DNA of 64,000 bases from Heterotrichella gracilis. Lineage: Eukaryota; Sar; Xanthophyceae; Tribonematales; Xanthonemataceae. The notes under the pieces are model-generated. The model was not told the origin of the DNA and searched no databases. It saw nothing but the letters and a program-made list of their open reading frames with translations. Position 1 is the stretch's first letter, and every line of letters starts with the position of its first letter. Positions 23,561-35,821 of the stretch are shown here, piece after piece. Both the position numbers and the translations under genes were made by a program. Where the stretch lies: the NCBI GenBank assembly GCA_032358255.1, contig JAULBX010029599.1:62001-126000 (forward strand). The letters are read 5' to 3'.

Positions 23561-24555
23561 CTATGCCGCTGTTGAGTTCTCCTCCTCCAGCAGCTGCCAC
23601 CCACTGTCCTCAATCACCCCAAACATTTTTAGGAAGGCCTCCTTGTACACACCCTCCAGCCCATCCGCCTCCTTGGCCAGCTTGTGGTTGAGCATCTGGA
23701 AGAGGACGTACATGAACTTGCACGCGCGCATGTTGCCCTGGGCCGCAAAAAACTCCCCCAGCTCATTGATTTCGTCCTTGAACTGGTTCAGGAGCTGGAT
23801 GTCCTCTGCCAGCATCGCCCTCACCCCGCGGTTGCACACCTGCAGCCAGAAACGGGGGACCATGGGTTACACTGGTTGAGCCATTGCGTGCACTGGCCTG
23901 TTGCTGGTCTTACTGGCCTGCCGTTGTGGCATTGGTCATATTGGTTAGAAGGGCGTCATCGTTGGTTACTAAGGTCATGCCTAGGGTTACGCCTAGGGTA
24001 TCCTGTGCAACATCAGGGCACACAGACATGCCCAGCGCTGTGCACCAGCTGAGTATACCTAGTACAAAACCATTGAATCCACATGCGACAGGTATCCGCA
24101 CCTCGTTGAAGGAAGTCATGTAGTCTGGGTCTGACTCTGGCTCCTCCTCATCGTCACCAGAGGCCAGGGCTGACCAGTCCGTCAGGGGTCCCTGCGCAAG
24201 TGTGAGAGTGTGCTCGCTACAGACATAAGCGCTCAACTTTCAAACAAACCTGCGCAGTGTGCAAGCAGGTTTGGCTGTCAACTTTGGTGGAAATGCTGTA
24301 CTGGAAAGCACTGGTCACATGGAACCCCTCCCCAGGCCATGTGCCAGCTAGTTAGCCCATGACTGGGTGCCACACCTGTTGTTGTGTTGACCTTGGTGGG
24401 CGGCAAGGGGTTAGCCTCAGATATTGGTGACGCGTCGTGACCTTGACCCCTGCCCTCGCCCCTGCCCTTTGGGACAGTCTGCATGAAGCCAAGCCCAGAC
24501 CAGGTTTGGTGGTGCCTATGGACTGCAGCGCCAACCCATAAAGTGTTGCAGCCAT
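23561..24555 (-). CDS. Small, probably plastid-targeted protein of unknown function
   Basis: Three exons (24555-24376, 24191-24102, 23839-23561) give 182 residues with all junctions in frame. The first 60 residues are rich in Ala, Arg, Ser and Thr with almost no acidic residues, as in algal plastid or mitochondrial presequences. A short acidic segment (SGDDEEEPESDPDY) precedes a helical region, about 90-182, with no membrane segment: MLAEDIQLLNQFKDEINELG, EFFAAQGNMRACKFMYVLFQ and MLNHKLAKEADGLEGVYKEA. I do not recognise the family. The first exon is the least certain part because its donor (CAG/GTGTGG) was chosen among several. Confidence 0.6.
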
Positions 24556-25273
24556 GCTGACACGAAGCCCACTGCGGAAAGGCGTGGTTTGTCGCTGACC
24601 GCGTGGTGGAGGTCGTTCTGTCACACACCCTGAAACCGCATGCGGCTGCAAGGATTCCTTACAGTGTTTCAACACTATCTCAAGTCTCTAAACAGGCGCT
24701 CAAAAAGGTTCTCTTTGCAAGTGGGCGAGATGCATGCGAATGATGTGCTGAATGTGTTTGTTTGGAGGGCGTTTGGGCTGCAATATTGGTGTTACGTTGC
24801 ATGCATGCATCTTCAGATACGATGCATGCATAAAGGTGCCAGTGCTCGACTAGGTGACGTCACCCGCATAGGCAAAAGACACCAAGGGTAGCGAACCATA
24901 AGAAACATTACTTTCTGGCGGATACCATTCCAGGTTTGCGAGTCCTGCAAGGCCTGGCAGTGCAGGAGCACCGACCCTATCGCTTGACGCCGACATGGCA
25001 TTTGCCCATTGACTCGACAGTCGGAGAGTGGGCCACCCAGCGCTGTTTGACATACGGGCAAACGCTCATACTCAACTGCATTTGGTCCTCACAACCGTGT
25101 TGCCGTTGGAGAGCACCCATGGGCAGTGTCGCGCATATGCATGCATTCGTAGCAAGCAGTCTTGGAAACGTGGCAGGACTACTAGTCTATTAACAGTTTC
25201 GTTTGAGTGAATAGTGCTTGTTGGCGCAGAGATGCAGTAGACTTTACAAGTGACTTGGCCACAGCACAAAGGC
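24556..25273. promoter_or_regulatory. Divergent promoter region
   Basis: The 718 bases separate two divergent start codons, those of the small plastid-type protein and the flavoprotein. No coding signal or striking motif is visible beyond ATGCATGC words near 24800. Confidence 0.4.
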
Positions 25274-28200
25274 ATGGCACAGTGCATGGCAGGGCACGGC
25301 CCACCACAGCTTAGAGGTTGGCACAGCAATACAGTACAGCTTCAAGTTTTTAGAAGGAGTACAGCACCTGTGCAAAGGTGCTACAGGCTGCAAGTGCTAG
25401 CTTACCATCACCACGTGCAACTGGCGGTGGTGGGTGGCGGGGCTGCAGGTCTAACGGCAGCATACTTCGCCGCGCGGCAGGGGTTACAGGTATGCTTGAA
25501 ACTATTTTGTGACTGCACTGAAAGTGTGCAAGGTTGCCACTGCAAGATGGGCAGAGTTGTGAGGGATGTGCGAGTGCATATTTTATATCTCACCACACGC
25601 TCATGAATGCATTGCAGTGCATAGTGTTCTCGGTGGTGCGCGTTGGTGTAGTACTGCACACAGACACGGGACAACAGGTCATAACTAATCAAGTATGAAA
25701 TATCCTCGTAAGGAAGGTGCCAGTGTGTGGTGCCCCTGTCGCGTGCACGCCCTACCCTGCAGAGGTATTGCCATATTTACGCACAACCTCGGCCTCCCAC
25801 CAACCCCACTGTCCTGTACTACTGCCAGGTCACTGTACTGGAGCGCACGGAGCAAGCAGGCAACAAGGTGTTGATATCTGGTGGCACGCGCTGGTACGAG
25901 AAAGAACCAGCATGTGCAATGCCTTACGAGCACGCAATGCCTTTTCGGGAAAATCCATGCATGACCACGGAAAGCTGTGCTGCTGCTTAGCTACGATTTG
26001 CATGCTCATGGGCTTCAATCACCGTGCAAGCCATTGCAGTGGCAGATGCTGCATCTGGCATCTGGTTTATTGTATACATCACCCACATATCTACTTCAAA
26101 GTTTTGTGCTGACATGGGCCCCCATCTGGTGTATGGCGCAGCAACGTGCTCCCAGTTCACATCGAGCTGCAGCGGGACTACTTCAGCGAGTCCAGCCGCT
26201 CAGCCCTGCGCGCGGTGTTTGCCACCTGGACGCTGGAGGAGTGCAAGCAATGGTGAGCGTGTACAGGAACAGGCATGAGGCATGCCGCATGGCATTTGTC
26301 TCTGGAGCGCCGCATGGTGCCCGGTATATGCTGCTGGATGCATGTCGCTTGATGCATCAAAGCATCAAATGCACCATTAAATCACTCGCCCTCTGAGGGT
26401 GGCTTGTGACATGCATACAAGGGCAAGGAAAGCTTGCCACTCAGACATGCAATGGTGGTTTCCCTCCTCCACAATATCCGCAGCCATGCTCTCCATCAGT
26501 ACCATGGCAATGAGTTTAGGATTGGGTTTCATGGCACAAAACATTGCATGTGCTGATTTGAACAGATGACGGTATAATTATTGATTTTATGAATATCCTT
26601 TGTCAGTGCCTTCCGGAAACCTTGCGATCATTGCCCATTGCAGGCTGGAGGACCCCAAACAGATTGGGATTCCGCTGGCCACCAAGGTAGAAACCAACAA
26701 GTATTTCCCTGTCAGCAACTCATCCCGGGAGGTCCGAGACAAGCTGGTGGAGGCCTGTGAGCGCCAAGGGGTGGTGTTCCAGTATGGGTGCAGCGTACAG
26801 GGCCTGCAGCAGGGCAGTGGGGGTGGGTGGGTCTGCACACTGGGTAATGGGGCGGAGGTGTCTGCAGACAGGCTGGTGGGTGTGCTGGCTGGTGCTGCTG
26901 ATCATGAGCAGTATGGTGCATTTACCTTACTGCATGGAGCGTTGTGCTATTGTAGGGTGATGCACCTCCTGGTTTTGACATGATGGCGCTGACGTCTATA
27001 GGCATTGGCTGAACCGCACCCTCTGCATACTGACCCGTCCATCGACATTGCAGTGCACCTGTTGCATCAATAAACATCCTGTTGCCCCTGCAGTGCACCC
27101 GTTGCATCATTGAACAATCCATTGCTGCCGCATCAACATGCCCATGGCTTGCCGTGCGCAGGTGGTGGCTACAGGCGGCATGTCCTTCCCGAAGCTAGGC
27201 ACCGACGGCACTGGCCACCGCATTATAGAAGGCCTCGGCCACCACGTGGCGCCACCCTATGCTGCACTCACGCCGCTGATGGGGGCGCACCCAGGGGATG
27301 CGCAGCTGGCAGGTGGGGTATGGGCACATTGACACATGAACTCCAGTGTGGGGGCAGATATTCACAGGCTGCTGCACAAGCACGGTATGGGCATGAAGGG
27401 GGTATACAATGCCATGTTGTTTACCCATGGGGCAAACCACCACGTGCAGAAAGGTGAGGTCTGGATGTGGTGTCGCTTGGGGAACTGGTGACTGCACTGC
27501 CATTTTCGTGACCAAACATGCGCAGAAAGGACCACATGCTTTCTGTGTTCCCTGTTCCCTGCCTTGCATGCAGAACCTGTCGCACACAATGCGTCTGCAG
27601 AGACCAATCCCGTCTCCACTTTCACAGGCCTGTCCATGTACGATGTGGACATGCAGTGCTTTGCGAGTGCCAAGGCAAAGAAGGCCTCCCGGGCGCAGCG
27701 GCAAGCATTCCTATTCACCCACCGGGGGTACAGCGGGCCAGCTGTGCTTGACCTGTCCCACCATATGGTCATGGCAATGGAGCGGGACAGTGACCAGCAG
27801 CCAGGTGACTCACGCAACCGGCATGACCTCTGTGGCTGCACGCCTCTGTGCACTACTCAATTGCTTCATGCTGGTTTTAGTTGCTATCACCAGTGTGGTC
27901 AGACCTTTTCATGATGCATGCACCTGTCTTGAATTACACACCTGAGTCGTGGGGTTACCATTTGAATGTGATACATACCTGTTGCCGCACCATTTGCACT
28001 TCTGCATCCCAAACTGACGTGGGAAAGGGGGGAAGGTGCAGGTGGGGCAAGCGGCTGGGGGAGTACCACGTCCCTCTGCAACCCTCACTCCAATCTCCTC
28101 CTGCTGCACAGTGCTGAAGATCAACTGGACGTCTGAGCCCCGCACTGTGTGGGAGCAGCGCCTGGGCGAGGGCGGCCCCCAGCTGCTGCAAAACACGCTG

Positions 28201-28771
28201 CGGCGCCATGGCATCCCGCAGCGGCTGGCGGACGCGCTGTGTGCGCAGGTGGGCGCCCCGCAACGCCGCATGGCTGAGCTGAAGAAGGGGGAGAAAGAGG
28301 CCATGCTGGGGCTGCTGACAGCCTACGAGCTGCCTGTCAGGGGGCACGAGGGGTATGCCAAGGTGGGTGGGGTGTTGGTGGGGCGGCAAGTTGGATGGTG
28401 AAGAGATGCTTGTTGGGATGAGGTACATGACGTGTGCCATGGGGGGTACTGGGGGTTGTGGCACGCTGCTGTTGGCTCCATTCTGCCTGCATTTGGTGTG
28501 GTGATGCCTGCATGCAGTGGCATGTCCCAGGCCATGAAGGCTTTGAATTTGCTTTTGTCTGCAGGCAGAGGTGACAGGTGGCGGCGTGCCGTTGGCTGAG
28601 GTGGATTGTGCCACTTTGGAAAGCAGGGTACTGCCAGGGGTCCATCTGTGTGGCGAGATTCTGGATGTGTTTGGGAGGATCGGCGGATTCAATTTTTACT
28701 GGGCATGGCTGTCGGGGCGCGCTGCCGGGCTGGGTGCGGCAGCTGCTGCTGCTCAGGCAATTGGTCACTGA
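25274..28771 (+). CDS. HI0933/YhiN-type FAD-dependent oxidoreductase
   Basis: Eight exons (25274-25489, 25829-25893, 26142-26252, 26644-26875, 27162-27312, 27628-27804, 28112-28362, 28565-28771) give 469 residues. After an N-terminal extension of about 45 residues (possible organelle targeting) comes LAVVGGGAAGLTAAYFAARQ, the dinucleotide-binding Rossmann motif. The signature NKVLISGGTRCN is split: exon 2 ends in the TG of Cys and exon 3 supplies CAAC. Later come LVVATGGMSFPKLGTDGTGH, FTHRGYSGPAVLDLSH and the C-terminal GVHLCGEILDVFGRIGGFNF with WAWLSGR, all diagnostic of this family (bacterial YhiN and BaiN). Members bind FAD; the substrate in eukaryotes is unknown. A bacterial-type enzyme in an intron-rich nuclear gene, so an organelle or bacterial origin is likely but old. 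Confidence 0.9.
27050..27129 (+). repeat. 40-bp tandem duplication in a flavoprotein intron
   Basis: GCAGTGCACCTGTTGCATCA at 27050 recurs as GCAGTGCACCCGTTGCATCA at 27090, and the rest of each unit also matches (ATAAACATCC against TTGAACAATCC). Both units begin with a possible TGCAG or TTGCAG acceptor, although the real acceptor is at 27161. Confidence 0.75.
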
Positions 28772-31246
28772 GTGGTCAGACGGAGCCAGAATGCACATGG
28801 TAGAACATGGCTAGGGTATTATTGTAGACCGACGGTGCTGCTACTCTTGGAGCTGCTCCTCTTAGACTACGCTGTACACATATCATACAATGTACATGTT
28901 GTAGTATTGGTGTGCAGCAAATTACATCACCCCAAGGGTACATGCTAATGTGCCACATTACTGGGTTGCCTGGAATCAATGCCTAGATCCAAGTACTGCC
29001 TGTCTAAGACTTGGATTATCTTGACAAGTTGGTTGAACTCAAGGCTTGACAATGTCACTTGATGCCTGCCATGTCAAGTCCCCTCCTGGATGACAACGAC
29101 CTTCGTCCAGACTGAGTCCCATGTTTACAACTGGCCCATATTCTGGTAACACTGGTGTTGGCAACAGAGCTCATGGTCATAGCCTTGAACCCCAAGACTA
29201 CCACAAAATGTGACGCGAACAATGATAACCCCAAAACAATGTCACCCTCGGCCACCGGGTGACCCTTCGCCGCTTGCACCAAAGGAAGTTCGGTAATCAC
29301 TCGGGCCGACTCTTGCCAATGTCCCCTCCATGGACTTTGACATAGACAATACGCCCAATCCTATAACCACATCCGGGAAGTGATCGGTAAAATTCAGAGC
29401 CTTGCTACCAGTTGCTACCCACATTAGTTTTTGTGCTAGCCGTGGGGTTCAAGGCCTTGAATTTCACCAGTCACTTCCTGGATGTGGTGATATGATTGAG
29501 CATATTGTCTACCGTATGTCAAATTTCATGGGAGGGGACAATACGGTCAAAGTTGGTATTCCCCAGGTGCAAGCGGTTACAGAGGCAAGTAATTCCAGCG
29601 CCATCTTTCACAATTCACAACACTGCAGTGTGATGGTATGCGAAACTAAAAGCAAGGTAACGGCAGGCTTTGGCTGGTTCTCTAGACAGTGGACAACGAA
29701 GAGCAGTACTGTATCACGCCATAACTGGCCAGGTTTGAACCATCACACGCCCGCGCCAGGACCATGCCGTGACCCAAGACCACTTGGCTGCCAAGGCTAA
29801 AATAAAAAGGGAAGGTGAAGCAAAAAAAGGAAGAAGAAACAGACCAGCGTTGCGCAAAGGTATCCTAAAGCTGTCTTCGCCAAGGAGGCCACTTCCTTCT
29901 TGACCTGTGGCTGGTAATCCCAGGCAAGTGTTCCTCTGACCGGCCTTGAGGCAATCTGCAGTGGTTCGATACGTCATGACCGAGAAGCAGAAGGAAAACT
30001 TGCTGAAGCAAAAGTCATTGTAAGTACCGTGTAGCTCTTTATCCACCTGGCAGCAGTACCGCCAATTCTTTGTGGCAAAGTGTGGGGCTCGATCTGCAAA
30101 AGGACATGGTTATTGACAAACAGCCCACCTGCCGAGTAGCTTTTGTTTACCCTCCTATCAAAAACACCCGCCAGCAATACCCAGCGAGCCTCCCTCAGAC
30201 CTAACTAGGTCTATAGACCAAAGCTACCGAAGCCAAACTAAGATGGGTGAGACAGCACAACCGGTGCACAGTTGTGGTGTGACCGGGGCAGTGACAAGTC
30301 GTCAGTCGAAAGCTGCACTCTGTGCTGGTGCCAGCAACCATGCAACGTATTGTTGTTTCTCATAAACTAAAGTACGATTGTACTGTACCTTGCGCCCCTT
30401 GCTACTGTCGTCAAGTGAAGCACACTGCGCACAGCACAGCAGGGCATAGCTGTGCCGCACAGGAGGACGCACGCGGGGTTTGGGGGGAGTTCTAAGGGCT
30501 TGGATTGGCCAACTGCTGCTTGTGATGGCCTGGGTCATGCATGCATGCATTTGGCCACCACTTGTCGAGCTTGAGGTTTTGGGCAGGGATTCTGGCCCAA
30601 CCAAGTTATGGGTTTGGGTACAGGTTGCATGTCATGCGTACCTTGGCCACCAATGACTAGCGTGTGGGGGCGTTTTGTTTCTTTCTTTATTCTTCCAAGA
30701 ATTCTAGAGCAGGTGGGTTGAGGGTTTTGGGGTAGGGTTTAGGGTCCATGGCACTCAGTGCAGGCGCAGTTGGCTGTCTGGGCCAATGATTGCCCTGTCT
30801 TCCACCAGTATCCGGTGCAAAGTGGGTTGCAAGTGCAGTGCAGGTCGGCGGTTGGGTCCAAAGGTGCTGTCCCTGGTTTGGGTGAAGCCACCTACACGGC
30901 TATTTGGCAGCAATGTGGCAGCGGGTTTGATCGTGGTATACCACCCCTTCTCTGCAGCTGTGCGGCGACACTTTTTCAAACCTCCAAGCGCCGAGTTGAC
31001 TGGTTAAACGTTTGGGACAAACTTGGATAGTTTAGCAAATTTGCCGCGGCGGAGCACATATTGTCGAGGGAGCGCTTGACGGTGGACACGATGGGTTGGA
31101 TGCAATCAATGCATATTCATGCATAGGGGCAGGACCAGCTGCGATCTGGCTGTCTGAACATTTCTTATTTCATATTCATCACAGGGTTGTACTTGCCATT
31201 GAACAGTCGCCAATAGACGCACTGTGAGGGAGCACAGCTGGGGGAG
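28772..31246. other. 2.5-kb intergenic region with inverted repeat and possible gene relic
   Basis: No complete gene. It contains the inverted repeat annotated separately and two short plus-strand coding-like stretches: about 29978-30020 (MTEKQKENLLKQKS, followed by a GTAAGT donor) and about 30048-30203 (GLDLQKDMVIDKQPTCRVAF and VYPPIKNTRQQYPASLPQT before a stop). I cannot join them into a gene or name a family. A telomere-like GGGTTTTGGGGTAGGGTTTA tract is at about 30721. Confidence 0.45.
29260..29580. repeat. Imperfect inverted repeat, about 130-bp arms
   Basis: The reverse complement of 29260-29397 aligns with 29457-29577. Shared words include TTGAATTT, TCACTTCC, GGATGTGGT, GTATTGTCTA or ATATTGTCTA, GGAGGGGACA and GGTGCAAGCGG. 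The spacer is about 60 bases. The arms are roughly 70-75 percent alike by eye, so the event is old. It may be two copies of a mobile element in opposite orientation. Confidence 0.65.
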
Positions 31247-34200
31247 ATGGCGGATGAGCAGCAGTCATGGATGGGTGCCATGGCCTCCTGGGGCTATGGC
31301 ATGTACACCTATGCTGCCTCGACAGTCAGCAGGTATGGGGCTTCCACTATCCAAACCTGTTGTGGGTTTTAGTGATGCCGTATCCTGGACCTTTCCCTGT
31401 TCATCCCAGTAACCCCGGTCTTGTGTGTGCCAGTATCATGGGATATGAAGATTTGGACGTAGTGAACCCAGAGTCGTCACACGCAGAGCACGAGAAGGAA
31501 AATGAAGACGATGTAAGTGTGGCATTAATCATGTATGACCTTATTAAGGCAGGTTGTATTGCTGTGCGTTGTTGGAGTTTGGCTGTGGCATGCATCCCAG
31601 GGGTTGAGGCACCACTGTTGTGGGCTTTGCAGCAACGCCAACAGGAGTTTTCCAGCTTCAGAGACTACATTGGCACCGACATTACCTCACTGGTGGTCCT
31701 GCCAGTATGGATTATGCAGCCATTCACCATCTTGCAAAACTGCGCCGAGATCATGGAGTACACTGACATCATTGACAAGGCTGTGGAAGTCGAGGACGAA
31801 TACGAGAGGTCAGTTTGCGCCCTCGCTCTTTGTTGGTGTGGGCTGATTTGTATTGTCTGCTGGGTGTATACCCACAGCAAGCCACCGCTGCGTTGTGGTT
31901 TTCATCCTGACGTGGTTGGGTTGGTCCAGGTTCGCCTGGGTGGTTGGCTTCTTCTTGGGTCCCTTTGGCACTGTGGAGCGGACATGGAAGCCCTTCAACC
32001 CTATCCTGGGGGAGACCTTTGAGCTGGAGTGCAACAACGAAGTGCGCTTCATCGCTGAACAGGTACTGCGCGATTGGTCACCCTGCACATGACCACAAAC
32101 ACCAATGGATTCCCCCATTGGACACTAGTCCTTAATAGACATTACCGGCAGTGTGTGCCTTACATACTACCCACTTTGCAGGTCAGCCATCACCCACCAG
32201 TCAGTGCAGCCCATGCAGAGAACGCCAACTTTGTGTACGACATTGTGGTTGCGCCAAAGACCAAGTTCCTGGGCAACAGCGTCGAAATCTACCCCAACGG
32301 TACGCCGCAGCAAGTTGCAGACCCATGAATGCATGTAGATATACTCCTCAAAGTCTTGGTGATCAGCAATTTCGTGCGCATCCAATCTTGCAGAATAATA
32401 ATGATAATAATTAAAATTGTAACGTGTTGCTGTGGATGTGTGTGCAGGTCGCAGCAGGCTGAAGCTGAGGAAGACTGGGGAGGAGTTTTCCCTGGTGCCG
32501 CCCATCAACCGGGCCTACAATGTCATTGTGGGGAAGACATGGGTGGACACCTTTGGCGACTTCACCATGCTGAACAAGAAGACAGGCGCTAAGTGCCACA
32601 TCGTGTTCAAGCCATGCGGGTGGTTCAGCGCAGGCCACTACGAGGTACGGAATTTAGTCAGTTAGTTACATACATTACCTCCAGCCTTGGATGCATGGCG
32701 TCAGGCAGCTCTGTCCTGACGTGCTTACACAATTTCTACCACATTGGAATTCTTGCACACATGAAGGTCCTTTATAATTATTACGACGATAAGTGGCAAG
32801 TGGGCACATGGTGTGGAGAGTTGGATACAATTATGGCATGGCCATTATCGCATGCCCAGTAATGTTTACATTGTGGCTTGGGAATGTATGTACTTAATCT
32901 ACTTTCTTACGCAGATCGCTGGGCACATCAAGACCCCTGATGAGACGCCGGTGATTTCTCTGACTGGCAAGTGGAACGCGTACCTTGACATGCAGAAGTG
33001 CGACGCAGCGGGTGCTCCCCTGGCAGATGCCGAGAAAGTCAGGCTGTGGACGGTGCGCACTGCGGTTGCAAACTACGAACGCCACCAGTTGTTGTACCAG
33101 ATGGGTTATTTTAAATGTGACCTTGATGTCTCAAATGTATGCCCTTCATGGGTGCATAAGTCATTCAGCCAATGATGGCTGGGTATACCTTGCCCACTCT
33201 CATACTGTAACTGTACTAGATGAGGAGCTGCATCTAATCGCAATGGGGGTGTTTGCAGTGCAAGGACAAGCCCAAGGACGACAAGTATGGGTTCACCTTC
33301 TGGGCCAGGAACCTCATGACCAGCCAGGGCTGCGCAAACCCGCTGCCATCCGACTCCAGGAGGCGACCAGACCGGGCTGCCCTGGAGGTACTACATCGCA
33401 TGGATGCATGCATGTCGAGAATCAGTGCATAATTTCATTGTCATTTACCATTAGCCAATTACTGTCGGGGTTCAGCAGAACATCGAACTAACAGTCAGCC
33501 TTGCGCCACCCAGCTCTGTTTTGGCAAAATTATCCCAAGGCGCATTGTGATGAATTTCTGGTAGCTGGCGTTGACCTGGGTATGGTTTGTGCTGCAGGAC
33601 AACGAGATGCTCATATCCGGCAAGTTCAAGCATGAGATTGAGGAGATGCAGCGTGCTGAGAAGAAGGTGTGTACTCGCTGTACAGGACAGTGGTTGCAAT
33701 CAGGCTCAAAAGCCCATTTGATGATTTGAACTGGCATGGCTCCAACAACATGCGCTTGAGACAATTAAAATGGTATTATCAACCTGTGCCACTGGCATTC
33801 TTGCATTGTGTGCATTTAAGCGGGGCGCGTCTCTATATGCCCCTGAACCCTAAACCCTAGGGCCCATGAGGCGCAATTTGTTTCCCACAGCGACTATACC
33901 TGACCTAGCCATGGCTTCAGCATCTGCATCTGACCTTCTGCAAACTGTTTTTCCTGCTGTGCAGGAGCGCGAGAACAAGGGCTTGAAGTGGACGCCCAGG
34001 TGGTTCAAGCCCGATCCAGAGCAAGAGATCCTGCCTGGCGAGCTGCCTTCGGAGGAGGTGCCCCTGTTCCAGTTCACAGGGGACTACTACCAAGCACCCA
34101 AGCGAGCAGCCGTTGAGCCAGGCAAGTACAGCTGTTGTCTTGTTGAGCGTGTGAGCACTCTCGAGAGGCAACGGTATCATCACATTATGGTTCTTGTTCT

Positions 34201-34340
34201 ACTAGTAAATGGCAGCTTCTGCATTGTGGCGTTTCGGGCACTCATTGTTTGTTATGTGCCGTGCAGAGAACGTGAAGGGCAAGGCGTTCTGCCCATGGCA
34301 GTTCCCAGAGATGCACCGGCAGCTCAACTTGTACGAATGA
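31247..34340 (+). CDS. Oxysterol-binding-protein-related protein (ORP)
   Basis: Eleven exons (31247-31332, 31434-31512, 31633-31808, 31930-32062, 32182-32299, 32448-32644, 32915-33052, 33259-33387, 33598-33666, 33965-34121, 34267-34340) give 451 residues. The family fingerprint EQVSHHPP is at about 157-164, formed across the exon 4/5 junction. Before it come [13 protein letters not shown], and after it the lid-to-barrel core with [20 protein letters not shown] and [13 protein letters not shown]. The C-terminal [11 protein letters not shown] is also typical. There is no PH domain or FFAT motif, as in short plant and yeast ORPs. Such proteins exchange sterols and phosphoinositides at membrane contact sites. 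Intron 10 has a GC donor (CAG/GCAAGT); a GT donor there would break the frame. Confidence 0.92.
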
Positions 34341-35821
34341 GGCTCCTGCATCAGCATGTGCGCCTAATTGTTCTTTGGCTTGGGATACCGTATTTTTGTT
34401 TGTCCCTTGGCTGGCCTGCGTTGCCAAATTAGGAGGGGAGTGAATCAGACACGGCCTGCCAGCCAGGGGAAGCCAGCCGTGCACCTCTCACGCATTGGTT
34501 ACTGCAATACAGAATGACTAGCATGATGCATACTGGGGTGATACATCTGCGAGCTGGTTGATGCCTTTGTACGCATCGGGTCACCTGTCCTCCGATTGTG
34601 ACTGGCGCTGGAGCTGCAGGTAGAGGGCGGGTGCATGGGAATGGCAGGCAAGTTGTCCGACCCGCGCCTGTCCCTGCAACTGTCAGACCTGTGAATCATT
34701 CTGCAGTGACCTAAAAGTTAAGGCAGCAGTTCTGTTTTTTGAAATGCAGTGTCAATGTGTCTTATAGCCCCTGCCCATGGGTGTCGTTTTTACATGGTTG
34801 ATTAGCAGCATTGCAATGTTCGGTCATTTGTGTGTGACAATGACCTTCAAATTGGGGCGAGGCATTTTTTGCAATGCTAACCTGGCTACAAACCTACATG
34901 CAAAGACGTGTTTTTGCAGTATTTGTCCCTGGACGTGGTCCTCAATTAATAGTTGTAGGTGTTTGGAAACTGCAGCCAGTGGCAGACTTTGAGGGCATTG
35001 TTGTAACATCCTATTGAAGTGAGAAACAAAGGGACGATGACCACGTGGTGCTACAGATGTACCTGTGTTGGGCGAGTGTGGCCTTTTGGCTTAGGTGTTT
35101 TCCCCCTCAGAGTCTCATTGGATTAGATCAAGTTCGCTTTGCGCGTTCCCTTCTGATGCTGTGATAGCCTCTGCGAGGTGGGGTCAAGTGTGGCTGATGG
35201 TGTGCTTTTAATTATCTTGATAGCATGCTATTGGCAATCCCTCACTCCTGATAATCAGGAAGAAGGGCCGGGCCCGGGCGCAGGAATCCATCCAATGCCG
35301 CATGGCAAATTTGCTTTGAGAACCACTCAAGGTGCATGTGCCACATGGCATGCGCTGCTTGAGGAATGGGCCAACACTACCTGGGAGACATGTCTGGCAG
35401 ATGGGGAGAAGCTTGCCTCAGTGAGGTGGGTGGCCCAGGGGTCTACTAATTGTGGTTTACAAAGTAGGGTTTGGTTCCTGGGATTTAGGGTTTTTCAGGG
35501 TCGCCAAGCCGTGCCCCGTGATGGCTCGCAAAAAGTCACGTGGTGGAACTGTTAAGAACCAATACCGGAGTTGGTTGCCAGCTTTATGACCGCGGTGGGC
35601 CAAGGAACTAGCGGCGTTCACCGAAATTGGTCCGGGTCGGCTTTGAAAATTGAGAGTTCCCGGTATCAAGTCTCGTGACCCAGCGTATGCATGCAAACTC
35701 GCCCACCTGCGGTGGCCGCCGGGTTTCACACCGTACTGTTCCGCAAGTCGAACTCCTGGCTTGAGCTCACTATCCTACACGTCAAGTGTCTTATCAGTAG
35801 TGTTGGCCTGTGCCCACCGCA
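34341..35821. other. Intergenic region before the amino acid transporter gene
   Basis: No coding signal. The 3' UTR of the ORP gene is at the left end. Bases about 35500-35760 are CpG-richer than the surroundings (ACCGCGGTGGG, GCGGCGTTCACCG) and lie just before the transporter start, consistent with a promoter. A GGGATTTAGGGTTTTTCAGGG tract lies at about 35480. Confidence 0.45.

Noticed and set aside
27955-28692. 245-codon minus-strand frame
   Set aside because: Antisense to flavoprotein exons 7 and 8 and their intron; Pro/Ser/His-rich with no domain.
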